Assembly: GCA_009842505.1 (NCBI GenBank) | Contig: VYFG01000063.1 | Location: 1 to 52,686, forward strand | DNA length: 52,686 bases | Reading direction: 5' to 3' | Source: Gammaproteobacteria bacterium | Lineage (GTDB): Bacteria; Pseudomonadota; Gammaproteobacteria; Arenicellales; Poriferihabitantaceae | In this document: positions 18,840 to 27,420 of the stretch, piece after piece | How positions within the stretch are numbered: the stretch's first letter is position 1 | How the letters are laid out: each line of letters starts with the position of its first letter | Program-made: the position numbers and the translations under genes | The notes under the pieces: model-generated | What the model was told of the DNA's origin: nothing | The model's input: the letters and a program-made list of their open reading frames with translations, nothing else | The model's database searches: none

Positions 18840-20380
18840 GCGTCTCTCCCGATACGGGCGCGGCTCAGCCGGATATCGAACCGCTCCCGCAAGGCGCGGT
18901 CCGTCGCATCATCGATGTGGGTTGGGAAATGGGTCCCCAGCACGGCACGGGCCTTTTCGCGGGCCACATCCCCAATGGGACGGGCGCCGTCGTCGGCCCA
19001 GTCAGACGGGCTGCGCCTGTCACCCGCAACCGGATAGAAATAGTCGGATTTCATCCGGTCAAACGTGTGCGTCTCGCCCAGATAGTGCCCCGGTCCCTGG
19101 CACACATTGATGATGACATCGGCGGCGATGTTTTCCGGGGTCGCCTCAACCCCCCTGACCGTCCGCAGGATATTACCCAGGAGATCGTTGTCACTGACAT
19201 ATCCCTCAAGCGACACCGCCAAAAGACTGGCATGACTGCCGGCGGCCTGGGTGATGATGTTCGATCCGGCATGGGCCGCGAGCGCCACGGCAAGCGACTT
19301 TTCGGCCCCATACTGTGCGTCGAGCGTTTTGGAGTCGGTGATTCCGGCAATCGAACTGGTAGGCAGATCGAAATGCCGTCCCATCTGCGCTGCCGCAGCC
19401 ATCAGGATCGCCTGCTCGCCGCCCCCGCCTGACATCGAGCCAGTGCGGAGATCGGCGACCAGGGGCTTCGGGGCGAAGATCGCCATGACCCCGGGATCAA
19501 CCAGCCGGGCAAAGACAAGTCCCGCCAGGGTCTCGGCCACCGCCTGTGCCAATGATCCGGAAATGGTTGCCGGGCTTGTCGCGCCTGCCTGGCCTGCGCT
19601 GATGAGCTGCACCGGAAAACCCGCCCGGATCGCTTCTTCCAGAACCTCGCAGGCTTCTTCGGCAAATCGCATGGGCGGTACGACGTGGCAGACCAGGACC
19701 GTCATGAAAGGCCGGGTGCGGAATGCGGCTTCGTCCCCGGCGATGGCATAGCAGAGATCGGCAATGGGCCGGACGTTTGCAGCCTCGGTGATCGAGATCG
19801 ACACGTGCTTGGCCGTACCCGCCAGACAGGCATAGGCCGTATTCAGGTCCATCGCACAATTGTCTTCCACATCCCGCGCGACTACAGGGCGGCTGAAATG
19901 GTGGATGTTCTCCATGGCATCGACGAGCCGTGCGGAGTCGTAGAGATCGGCCAGGGTCGATTCACGATATTTGCCGGTGTCGATGTCGAAAATCCCCGGA
20001 GCCGCGCCGCCGGTCGAAGTGTGCACCCGGGCATGATCGATCTTCAGATCATGCTCGGGTCTCTGGCCCCGCAGGTGAAACCGCCGGTGGGCCTCTTTGA
20101 CCGATTGCCGAACCAAATCCCTGGGGAACAACAACCGTCCTTCGCTGGACAGTTCACCGCCGGCGCCGCAGACCATTTCGATCATGGAAGGGATGGCCTG
20201 GCTCAGGCCCAGGGTTTCCAGCAACGTCAGCGCGGCCTCCTCAATCAAGTCCACCTCTGCGGGAGCGAGGGGCTTGAATCGCCCACCGACGACGCCCGGC
20301 CAGACAGACAGGGCATCGTCTTGGGTTTCGGACTGGGACAGGCGCTCCTTGCGACCGCGGCGACGGGCATTTCTGGACAT
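18836..20380 (-). CDS. Trimethylamine methyltransferase (MttB) superfamily protein, non-pyrrolysine type (copy A)
   Basis: 514 residues from ATG 20380; the reading frame also stays open to a TTG at 20422. The first gene of operon A. It matches the MttB superfamily (COG5598) through STGGAAPGIFDIDTGKYRES, AGQAGATSPATISGSLAQ, ITDSKTLDAQYGAEKS and GPGHYLGETHTFDRM. There is no in-frame amber codon, so it belongs to the non-pyrrolysine clade. The characterised member MtgB methylates a corrinoid protein from glycine betaine; others act on proline betaine, carnitine or gamma-butyrobetaine. No corrinoid protein is encoded in this window. The next gene starts inside its stop (ATGA). Confidence 0.87.
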   Translation of the reverse strand: MSRNARRRGRKERLSQSETQDDALSVWPGVVGGRFKPLAPAEVDLIEEAALTLLETLGLSQAIPSMIEMVCGAGGELSSEGRLLFPRDLVRQSVKEAHRRFHLRGQRPEHDLKIDHARVHTSTGGAAPGIFDIDTGKYRESTLADLYDSARLVDAMENIHHFSRPVVARDVEDNCAMDLNTAYACLAGTAKHVSISITEAANVRPIADLCYAIAGDEAAFRTRPFMTVLVCHVVPPMRFAEEACEVLEEAIRAGFPVQLISAGQAGATSPATISGSLAQAVAETLAGLVFARLVDPGVMAIFAPKPLVADLRTGSMSGGGGEQAILMAAAAQMGRHFDLPTSSIAGITDSKTLDAQYGAEKSLAVALAAHAGSNIITQAAGSHASLLAVSLEGYVSDNDLLGNILRTVRGVEATPENIAADVIINVCQGPGHYLGETHTFDRMKSDYFYPVAGDRRSPSDWADDGARPIGDVAREKARAVLGTHFPTHIDDATDRALRERFDIRLSRARIGRDA

Positions 20381-20743
20381 TATTTCATGAGAAAAACATT
20401 GTCCCAAAGAAATAGAAGCCAAATATCAGTTTCAAATCATAGTACAAAATGAATTTGACCTTTTGCAGGAAATATTGAAATTTATGACTGATAAAGATCA
20501 ATTGACGACATGACATGTATATGGCCATGAGTTCTCAGACCACAGATCGAAAAACAGTTTTCCGCCTTCACCCCGAAACCAGGCGGAAGCGCAGGCAACG
20601 GACCTGATGGCCACGATGAAGCCGAACCGACCCCCGTCATTCCCCTTGGGCAGGGAATCCACGAACACACGCCACAATTCGGCATGGCTTTCAGACACGC
20701 ACCCAAGCATCAGAGTGGACCCTCTGCACAGGAATTGACCGGG
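20381..20743. other. Promoter region of operon A and 3' end of operon B
   Basis: A 363-base gap separating two operons read in the same direction. The part near 20390-20520 is clearly AT-richer than its surroundings and should contain the operon A promoter; I cannot pick a -35/-10 pair with confidence. The part at 20530-20720 is GC-rich and holds a minus-strand open frame of about 70 codons (20498-20710) with no recognisable family or ribosome site, possibly a decayed fragment. Confidence 0.5.
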
Positions 20744-23167
20744 TCATCCCCGGCAACGGTGATTTTCGGGATCATAAAATGCCTTTTCCGAGATGGTTGC
20801 CCTGCGGCCCTCACCCAATATCTCGATTTCGAGATCAAGTCCGGCCAGCGGTACACTGCCCTGGAGGTATCCCAACGCGACCACCTTACCAATGCGATAA
20901 CCGCAACTGGCGGAAGTGACATAGCCAACACGTTTCCCCCGATGGAGAATCGGATCACCGGGCATGGGTTCGCTGTCCGCAATGTCGACGATCAATCTGA
21001 CGTATCTCCATTCCGGACCAGCCGCCCCTTGTCTCAAGACGGCTTCCCGGCCGATGAATCCCGTCCCTTGGAGGTCGACATGCCTTTCCAGCCCGGCGTC
21101 GAACATCGTGTATTCAACACCCAGCTCAGCCCCCCAGCCGTGATAGGCTTTCTCGATTCTCATGGCATTCAACGCGTAGGAACCGAAATCGACCAGGCCG
21201 TGTCGGGTTCCAACCTGACAAATTGCCAGATAGACCTGTTCAAGGTTTTCCGAGGACAGATGCAGTTCCCAGCCGAGTTCACCAACGTATGACACGCGCA
21301 TCGCGATGGCGGCAAAGTCTGCAATCCGAATTTCCTCTACCGACATCCACGGCATGTTTCCTCTCGACAGGTCTGCGTCGCACAAGCCTGACAGCAGATC
21401 CCTGGATCCGGGTCCCATCACCATCAGCACCCCATCACGTCGGCTTCCGCGCCGCAGCCGCACCGAGCCGTCTCCGGGCAGATAGCGGCACAGCCAGTCG
21501 TAGTCACGCTGATCGGCGAGAGTTGGTCCGCACAGCAGAAACTGATTCCGGTCCAACCTGGCAATGGTCGCTTCACTCCAGATCCTTCCTTTGGCTGTCA
21601 GCATGTATGCGAGCCGGACCCGACCGACTTCGGGCAGGCGCCCGCAGAATACCCGGGCGAGAAAGGCGGTCGATCCCGGACCCTCGATTTCAAACTTCGA
21701 GAAGCCGCCGTGATCCATGATCCCGACTGCATCCCGCACCGCCTCGCACTCACGGCGGACCGGGTCACGCCAGGGTTCGATGGTACGGAAACTGAGAAGA
21801 TCCGAATGGCCCCGATGATCCTGATCGAACCAGAATGCCCGTTCCCAGCCGGCGATCTGGCCGAACACGGCGCCCCTGTTCCGGAGTGCCTGATAAAGCG
21901 GTGTTTTCTGCACAGGCCTGCCGGACCGGATGTTCCGGTTGGGAAATGGAATGGCGTATTGCAAATCATAGAGTTCGACAATGCGCCGCCGGGCATATTC
22001 CGGCGTTGCCCAGTCGCCGAAACGCCTCGGATCCCAGACGGCATAGTCCCATTCGGTTTCACCTGCAGTAATCCATTCGGCGATCGCCTTGCCGACCGCG
22101 GCCGAATGGGTGATGCCGACCTGGATGCCACAGGCATGATAGAAATCGGGCAGGCCGCCGGCCGGTCCGCAAAGCGGCAGCGCGTCCGGTGAATATGCGA
22201 TCGGTCCGTTGACAAAACGCTGAATCCGTATGTCGGCGAGTAGTGAAACATGCGCTGCCGCCCGCCCGATCAGGTCTACGATGTCATCGACCGAATCCTC
22301 GAACAGGGAGTGCGCGAATTCATCGGGAAGACCGTCAGGAAACGCCAGTCTCCCGGGATGTCCATATGATCCGAACAGCAGGCCAGCACGCTCACGGCGC
22401 AGGTAAAACCGGATGTCGGGGTCGCGCACCAACGGGAACAAGGCCTTGTCCTGTTCCAGGGCATCGATCGCCTCGGTGACAATATACTGATGCTTGAGTG
22501 TTGCAATGGGCAGGCTTTGGCCCGTCATACCCGCAATCCTGCTGCCATAAAATCCGGTGGCGTTGACGATTGCTTCGCAAACCACCTCTCCCCTGTCGGT
22601 TTCCACCACCCATTCTCCACCCGCATTTCGCCTGATCCCGATCACTGTGGTGAATCGCGCGACCTCGGCGCCGGCGTCACGTCCCCCCTTGGCCAGTGCC
22701 TGGGTCAGCTGGCTTGGGTCTATGTCGCCCTCGTAAGGATCGTAGATGCCGCCAATGACCGCATCTCCGGCTTTGTAGTATGGATGCATTGCCTCCATTT
22801 CAGGCGGGTCCAGCATCGCCAGTTCGTAGCCTGCCGATTTCGATACGCCGACGATATGCCGGAACGAATCCATGCGGTCGCGGGTATGTGCCGGCCAGAA
22901 TGCCCCGGTGTGACGATAGGTAATCGGGGAGCCCGCCGCTTCAGACAGATTCCGGTAGAGTCGCCAGGCATAGTTGCCGGCGCGCATGCCGAGCCAACTG
23001 TTGGCGTAGGTCGGTACGTTTCCGGCCGCGTGCCAGGTCGACCCCGAGGTCAGCTCGTTTTTTTCAATCAGCAGGCAATCGCGGACCCCGGCCTTGCAGA
23101 GATGGTACAGGCAGGAAGCGCCAACCACGCCGCCGCCGATGATGACCACCCTCGCACCGGTTCGCAC
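20744..23167 (-). CDS. FAD-dependent demethylating dehydrogenase fused to GcvT domain (DMGDH-like, copy B)
   Basis: 807 residues from GTG 23167, two bases after the stop of the racemase-family gene. The flavin domain has GGGVVG (11-16) and LTSGSTWHAAG, with H46 at the covalent-FAD position. The following GNVPTYANSW resembles DMGDH/SARDH relatives. The C-terminal GcvT domain is canonical: GELGWELHLS and SYALNAMRIEKAYHGWG. It is the last gene of operon B. Expected role: oxidise an N-methyl group and load C1 onto tetrahydrofolate. It is a paralogue of, not a recent duplicate of, the two operon A fusions. Confidence 0.88.
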   Translation of the reverse strand: MRTGARVVIIGGGVVGASCLYHLCKAGVRDCLLIEKNELTSGSTWHAAGNVPTYANSWLGMRAGNYAWRLYRNLSEAAGSPITYRHTGAFWPAHTRDRMDSFRHIVGVSKSAGYELAMLDPPEMEAMHPYYKAGDAVIGGIYDPYEGDIDPSQLTQALAKGGRDAGAEVARFTTVIGIRRNAGGEWVVETDRGEVVCEAIVNATGFYGSRIAGMTGQSLPIATLKHQYIVTEAIDALEQDKALFPLVRDPDIRFYLRRERAGLLFGSYGHPGRLAFPDGLPDEFAHSLFEDSVDDIVDLIGRAAAHVSLLADIRIQRFVNGPIAYSPDALPLCGPAGGLPDFYHACGIQVGITHSAAVGKAIAEWITAGETEWDYAVWDPRRFGDWATPEYARRRIVELYDLQYAIPFPNRNIRSGRPVQKTPLYQALRNRGAVFGQIAGWERAFWFDQDHRGHSDLLSFRTIEPWRDPVRRECEAVRDAVGIMDHGGFSKFEIEGPGSTAFLARVFCGRLPEVGRVRLAYMLTAKGRIWSEATIARLDRNQFLLCGPTLADQRDYDWLCRYLPGDGSVRLRRGSRRDGVLMVMGPGSRDLLSGLCDADLSRGNMPWMSVEEIRIADFAAIAMRVSYVGELGWELHLSSENLEQVYLAICQVGTRHGLVDFGSYALNAMRIEKAYHGWGAELGVEYTMFDAGLERHVDLQGTGFIGREAVLRQGAAGPEWRYVRLIVDIADSEPMPGDPILHRGKRVGYVTSASCGYRIGKVVALGYLQGSVPLAGLDLEIEILGEGRRATISEKAFYDPENHRCRG

Positions 23168-23169
23168 GG

Positions 23170-23874
23170 CTAGACTTCATTCAGCAAATGACCGTACCCC
23201 GGAACCGCATCCCGGATTCCGGCCGCGCGCAGGGTCTGCCAGTAAACGGCGGCGTTGCAGGCAATGATGGTTTTCCCGGTTTCCCGCTCGAGTTCCTCGA
23301 TCAGGCCGACCAAAGGCAGGGCGGTGCCGACCTGAGCGATTGCATCGCAGTTGAAGGCAGCCAGTTCGTGAACCAGATCGCGAATCCGGGCCAACGGCGT
23401 CTCGCAGATAGCCTCCAGGCTGGCCGCTTCGGTTCCCCTTACCGCAACTGCCTCGAATCCGCCATTCTCGATATTGATCCTGACCACCCGGTTGACTTCC
23501 GCGTTGAACGGAGTGAGCACCGCAACCCGGCAGGCCCCTACCGCCTGCAGTGCATTCTGGAGTGCGACCGACGCATTGAAAACCGGGATACCCAGCCTTG
23601 CGGTGAGCATATCGCTGCAGGCCGCCAATTTTGCAACACCATCCGGTCCGGCATCAGTGGTCAGGCAGATTGCCAGGGCCGCCGGTTTCACATCCGTCAG
23701 TTTTTCCGCTTCTTCCGCTAGGTCGTCGGATATGTGGCTGCCGCCGAGACGAAAGCGTTGCATTTGATTGGTCACGCCGACGGGACGGAGCAATTCGAGT
23801 TCCGGCTGGACAACGCTGTTCATCGCCGGGGTCATGACGCCGATAATGGCGCGGGGTGCTAGCGTGTCCGGCAT
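23170..23874 (-). CDS. Asp/Glu racemase superfamily protein (maleate isomerase / arylmalonate decarboxylase type)
   Basis: 234 residues. The two expected thiols are present: C70 (AAALAICLTTDAG) and C206 (KTIIACNAAVYWQ), the latter in the typical C-N-x-A context. Both cysteines fit maleate isomerase or racemase chemistry, whereas arylmalonate decarboxylases keep only the second. EutA of ectoine catabolism is another relative, but the other ectoine genes are absent here. The start overlaps the upstream SRPBCC stop by one base (TAATG). In this operon it may isomerise or racemise an intermediate acid; the substrate is unknown. The residue after C70 (Leu instead of Thr) is unusual. Confidence 0.8.
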   Translation of the reverse strand: MPDTLAPRAIIGVMTPAMNSVVQPELELLRPVGVTNQMQRFRLGGSHISDDLAEEAEKLTDVKPAALAICLTTDAGPDGVAKLAACSDMLTARLGIPVFNASVALQNALQAVGACRVAVLTPFNAEVNRVVRINIENGGFEAVAVRGTEAASLEAICETPLARIRDLVHELAAFNCDAIAQVGTALPLVGLIEELERETGKTIIACNAAVYWQTLRAAGIRDAVPGYGHLLNEV

Positions 23875-24311
23875 TATGCTTTCTCCCGGAGATATTGGTC
23901 GAGCGCCAACTGGGCGTCACGGTAGATCCTGTCACCAATGATTGATTCGAGTTCGTCGGCATCGGCAGGGTCGCAGTCAAACTCTCCCTGCCAGATTCCG
24001 AGCGTTCCGGCACCCTCGGTGATTTCAATGAAACGATGGCAGGAAACATAATTTCTGCATCGCAATGGAGATTCGATGATGTCGTAGACGTAAAAGTGTT
24101 CGAGATCCGAATGCGCCAGCAGGGTTTCCCGGAATACCGTGCCATCCGCGATGCCGAGCACCCGGATCGATCCGACTTCGGTCGGCGAGCCCGTTTCCAT
24201 ACGTGCGTCAGTGACCCCCGGATTCCAGTCGACCACGCGGTCGAAGCGGCGTACGGTGGACCAGACCTTGTCGATAGGCGCATGGATGACAACACTTCGC
24301 ATTACTCTCAT
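23874..24311 (-). CDS. SRPBCC (START/Bet v1-like) family protein
   Basis: 145 residues with the polyketide-cyclase/SRPBCC pattern. A first strand VVIHAPIDKVWSTVRRF is followed by WNPGV, the long sheet (GSIRVLGIADGTVFRETLL, LEHFYVYDIIESPL) and a C-terminal helix (ELESIIGDRIYRDAQLALDQ). It overlaps the MttB gene upstream by four bases (ATGA) and the racemase-family gene downstream by one. The fold makes a hydrophobic ligand cavity. In this setting it may bind or process a pathway intermediate, but function cannot be assigned. No signal peptide, so cytoplasmic. Confidence 0.75.
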   Translation of the reverse strand: MRVMRSVVIHAPIDKVWSTVRRFDRVVDWNPGVTDARMETGSPTEVGSIRVLGIADGTVFRETLLAHSDLEHFYVYDIIESPLRCRNYVSCHRFIEITEGAGTLGIWQGEFDCDPADADELESIIGDRIYRDAQLALDQYLREKA

Positions 24312-25819
24312 GATTTTTCCCCGGTTAGCCTGATGTCGAATTCCCTGCGTATCGCGATTTCAGCCCGGCGCGGCAGATGTTCCGGCGGCTCCTTGCACAA
24401 TATATCCTGAACGCACCGGTACGCACGCTGCCAGATCGACCGGCTTCCCGATTCGATCCAATCCGGTACAGACTGGCGATCACCCAGTTGCGGATAAACG
24501 TACTCTGTCATCATCAAATCCAGGGTTTGCGGTTCGCCAAGATAATGTCCCTCACCCCGGACCACGCGATCAATATTGCCGATGTCGAGAAAATCATCGC
24601 TGACTTCGATACCACGCACTGTGCGCAGGACGGCGCCACACATTTCATTGTCGATGACCAGCGCCTCGGGTGACGCCACCATGATTGAGCCGAGCATTCC
24701 TACCGACAGGTTGATCATGTCGGCACCGGCCTGTGCGGCCAACGCGACACTGTAGCCTTTCTCGTAACCGGCCTGGATGTCACCAACCTTCGAGTCGGTC
24801 ATGCCGGCAGCGACCGTGGATGGCATTTCAAGCCTGCCCAGCAATTGCGCGGCGGCGGCATTGGCCAATGCCGATTCGCCACTGCCACCGGTCATGGCCC
24901 CGGTACGCAAATCCGAAATGAACGGCAGGAAGGCATGGATGCAGGCATGCCCGGGCCTTATCGCATCGACTACAACCGTTCCGGCAATCGATTCCGCCAG
25001 CCCCTGTGCCAGCGCACCTGCCAGCGAGGCCGGACTGGTGGCACCAGCCTGGCCGGCGGTACAAATCTGCAGCGGCATCCCGGCTTCGATCGCGGCACGC
25101 ATGATTTCCACGCCCTCGGGAGAAAATTTCAGCGGGGAAACGACATGCACGATGATGCCCATGCAGAACGGCCGCCGGCGGAAACCACCGTCCCGCCCCA
25201 GGGCCAGGTCGAACAGCCTGCAGACCTGCGCCACGTGCGCGGCATTGTCGAAACTGACGCCGATCGGTTTGCCGGTTGCCTTCAGGCAGGCAAACGCGGT
25301 ATTGATATCAAGGTCGAGCGGGGTCGGCATGTCACGTGCTATCAGCAAACGGATACCGTAGTGCACGTTTTCGCAGGCATCCAGTACCCTGGTAACCTGA
25401 TACAGGTCAGCCAGGGTCGAGTCACGGTACTCGCCGGTTTCGGAATCAAGCGTTTGTACTGCCGCACCGCCGGTACCGATATGAACGTAGCCGCCGCCGA
25501 TATCCAGACCCCGGTTTTCGTCGAATCCGGGCAAGCTGACCCGGCCAGAGGCGCGCTTCAGCGCCCGTTCGGCCAGTATCCGCGGGATGGTCAGGCGACC
25601 GTCATCGCGCAGCCCCGCGCCTTTGTCCAGCAATCGTTTTTCCAGCCATTCCGGTGATCCGGCAACATCAACGGTCTGTAGAATTTCGAAAGCGCTGTCG
25701 ATTACCCGGTCGCATTCGCGATCACCCAGCGGTTGATAACGGCCGCCCTTGTACAGGGTCACGGGGGCAGTCCGGCCGGCAGATACGGGCGGTGCCCGGC
25801 GACGGGCGGAACGGGTCAT
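24308..25819 (-). CDS. Trimethylamine methyltransferase (MttB) superfamily protein, non-pyrrolysine type (copy B)
   Basis: 503 residues from ATG 25819 (TGATG with the aminotransferase stop, GAGG seven bases upstream). A GTG one codon earlier is an equally possible start. Shared MttB-family blocks: GTGGAAVQTLDSETGEYRDS, TAGQAGATSPASLAGALAQG, GMTDSKVGDIQAGYEKGYS and GEGHYLGEPQTLDLMM. No amber codon interrupts it. It aligns along its whole length with the operon A copy but is clearly diverged, so the two probably use different methylated substrates or act at different steps. As with copy A, no corrinoid partner or RamA-like activator is encoded nearby. Confidence 0.87.
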   Translation of the reverse strand: MTRSARRRAPPVSAGRTAPVTLYKGGRYQPLGDRECDRVIDSAFEILQTVDVAGSPEWLEKRLLDKGAGLRDDGRLTIPRILAERALKRASGRVSLPGFDENRGLDIGGGYVHIGTGGAAVQTLDSETGEYRDSTLADLYQVTRVLDACENVHYGIRLLIARDMPTPLDLDINTAFACLKATGKPIGVSFDNAAHVAQVCRLFDLALGRDGGFRRRPFCMGIIVHVVSPLKFSPEGVEIMRAAIEAGMPLQICTAGQAGATSPASLAGALAQGLAESIAGTVVVDAIRPGHACIHAFLPFISDLRTGAMTGGSGESALANAAAAQLLGRLEMPSTVAAGMTDSKVGDIQAGYEKGYSVALAAQAGADMINLSVGMLGSIMVASPEALVIDNEMCGAVLRTVRGIEVSDDFLDIGNIDRVVRGEGHYLGEPQTLDLMMTEYVYPQLGDRQSVPDWIESGSRSIWQRAYRCVQDILCKEPPEHLPRRAEIAIRREFDIRLTGEKS

Positions 25820-27189
25820 CACCTGACCTCTTTCCAGACCCGATCAAGAGCGCGCTTCAGCCGTCCGAGTGCGATATCGATTTCCGAACGCCGAATGACC
25901 AAGGGCGGCATGAAGCTGATTCGGTCAGGAGGTATCGAACGCAGATAGAGTCCTTCGGCGTGCGCGGCATCCTGGACCCGCTGACCAACCTTGAGTCCCG
26001 GGTCGAATTGCTCGCGGGTCTTTTTGTCCTTGACCAGTTCGATACCGCAAAACAGGCCAATGCCACGGGCGTCCCCGACCAGGGGATGGTCCATGAGCGC
26101 ATGGCACCCGTCGAGGAAATGGCCTGAGACTTCGCGGACCCGTCCAATCAAATCCATTTCTTCATATATATCCAGGGCCTCCAGAGCAACCGCTGCCCCG
26201 ACCGGGTGTCCGGAGTAGGTAAAGCCATGCCCGAGTACGCCGACCACATCGGAGTTGTGCATCATGTCCTGATAGAAATCTTCCTTGAACATCAGCGCCG
26301 AAAGCGGAAAAAACGCAGCGGTCAGCGCCTTCGCGCAGGAAATGGAGTCGGGCTGCAGATTGAAGGCCTCGGCCCCCCACCAATGCCCGGTGCGCCCAAA
26401 TCCGCAGACGACTTCGTCGACGTGAAAATGGATATCGTATTTTCGAATGACTGCCTGCATCTCATCCCAGTATCCACTGGGTGGCAGGATTGCACCGCCA
26501 CCGCTTTGCATCGGTTCCGCCACGAAGGCGGCGATACGATCAGGCCCGGTTTCAAGCACCAGGTTTTCGAATTCCTGCGCCATCCGTGCGGAAAATTCCC
26601 GCTCGCTTTCGCCATCCTGATGGAAGCGGTAGTAGTTTGGCGTGGACAGCTTGAGAAATTCTTCCATCAGCAAGCCGAATCGCTGGTGCATATGCGGCTG
26701 GCCGGAAAGGCTGACCGCGGCCACCGTATTGCCGTAATACCCTCTCCACCGGGAAATCAGCTTTCGGCGATGCGGCTGTCCGCGCCCAATATTCCGGTAC
26801 CAGAGAAACTTGATCATCGCGTCGTTCGCTTCCGATCCGGAACACTGAAACATGACCCGGTCCATAGACACAGGCGTCATGCCCACCAGCCGGGCTGCGA
26901 GTTGGGCCACCTTGGGGTGGGAGCGCCCGTAAAAGGTCGGCGCGAACGGCAAGGTGTCCATCTGCCGTTTGGCCGCCTCGGCGAGGCGGTCGTTGTGATA
27001 ACCGAGTGAAGCACAGCCAAGTCCCGAAAAGCCGTCGATCAACTCCCGGCCATCGCTGGTCCTGATATAGACCCCATGGCCCTCGACCACCATCGCCACG
27101 GGACCGTTCTGTTGGTGCTGGCGCAGATTCGTCTGTCCGTGAACGTGATGGTTGCGGTCCAGGTCAAGAAGAGACTCAACTGTCGACAT
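25819..27189 (-). CDS. Class III PLP aminotransferase (omega-amino acid type)
   Basis: 456 residues from ATG 27189 (MSTVESLLDLDRNH), with AGGA upstream; the frame stays open to 27330 but that extension is not protein-like. Landmarks: GSEAN (118-122), HVDEVVCGFGRTG with D258, and K287 in SCAKALTAAFFPLSA as PLP lysine. WRGYYGNT replaces the usual YHG. The overall pattern matches beta-alanine/taurine/putrescine-pyruvate aminotransferases, which transfer a terminal amino group and make an aldehyde. First gene of operon B, 231 bases from the divergent regulator. It is not closely similar to the GSAM-like aminotransferase of operon A. Confidence 0.87.
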   Translation of the reverse strand: MSTVESLLDLDRNHHVHGQTNLRQHQQNGPVAMVVEGHGVYIRTSDGRELIDGFSGLGCASLGYHNDRLAEAAKRQMDTLPFAPTFYGRSHPKVAQLAARLVGMTPVSMDRVMFQCSGSEANDAMIKFLWYRNIGRGQPHRRKLISRWRGYYGNTVAAVSLSGQPHMHQRFGLLMEEFLKLSTPNYYRFHQDGESEREFSARMAQEFENLVLETGPDRIAAFVAEPMQSGGGAILPPSGYWDEMQAVIRKYDIHFHVDEVVCGFGRTGHWWGAEAFNLQPDSISCAKALTAAFFPLSALMFKEDFYQDMMHNSDVVGVLGHGFTYSGHPVGAAVALEALDIYEEMDLIGRVREVSGHFLDGCHALMDHPLVGDARGIGLFCGIELVKDKKTREQFDPGLKVGQRVQDAAHAEGLYLRSIPPDRISFMPPLVIRRSEIDIALGRLKRALDRVWKEVR

Positions 27190-27388
27190 GTTCAGGTCCT
27201 GGTGGATTCCCGTGAATTGTTTCGGGGATTGCAACCACCATGGGATGGAGGAAGCCCGGAAATACCTGCCCTTGTGTCCAGCGTCCGATTCCGGGAAATT
27301 CAGCCGGCCAGGCCCACTGAAGTTCCGCATTCTTGAATTGCCGCCCGATCACCTTGCGGAGCAGGTCATTGTTGATGGTATGCTACAA

Positions 27389-27402
27389 TTCATGAACTTC
27401 AA
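27389..27402. promoter_or_regulatory. Overlapping palindromes in the divergent promoter, candidate LysR/MetR-type operator
   Basis: TTCATGAA (27389-27396) is a perfect 8-base palindrome, and TGAACTTCA (27393-27401) is a second one sharing its right half. They lie about 20-30 bases before the regulator's start, in the 231-base gap facing operon B. Known MetR sites have TGAA and TTCA half-sites, though with wider spacing. The half-sites fit; the spacing does not, so this is a candidate only. Confidence 0.4.
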
Positions 27403-27420
27403 TCACATTTTTCTCATGTT

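Noticed and set aside
18836..20380. Pyrrolysine-containing MttB
   Set aside because: No in-frame amber codon; the gene belongs to the non-pyrrolysine branch.
20498..20710. 70-codon minus-strand ORF between operons A and B
   Set aside because: No ribosome site, no family, and unlikely composition; kept only as part of the intergenic description.
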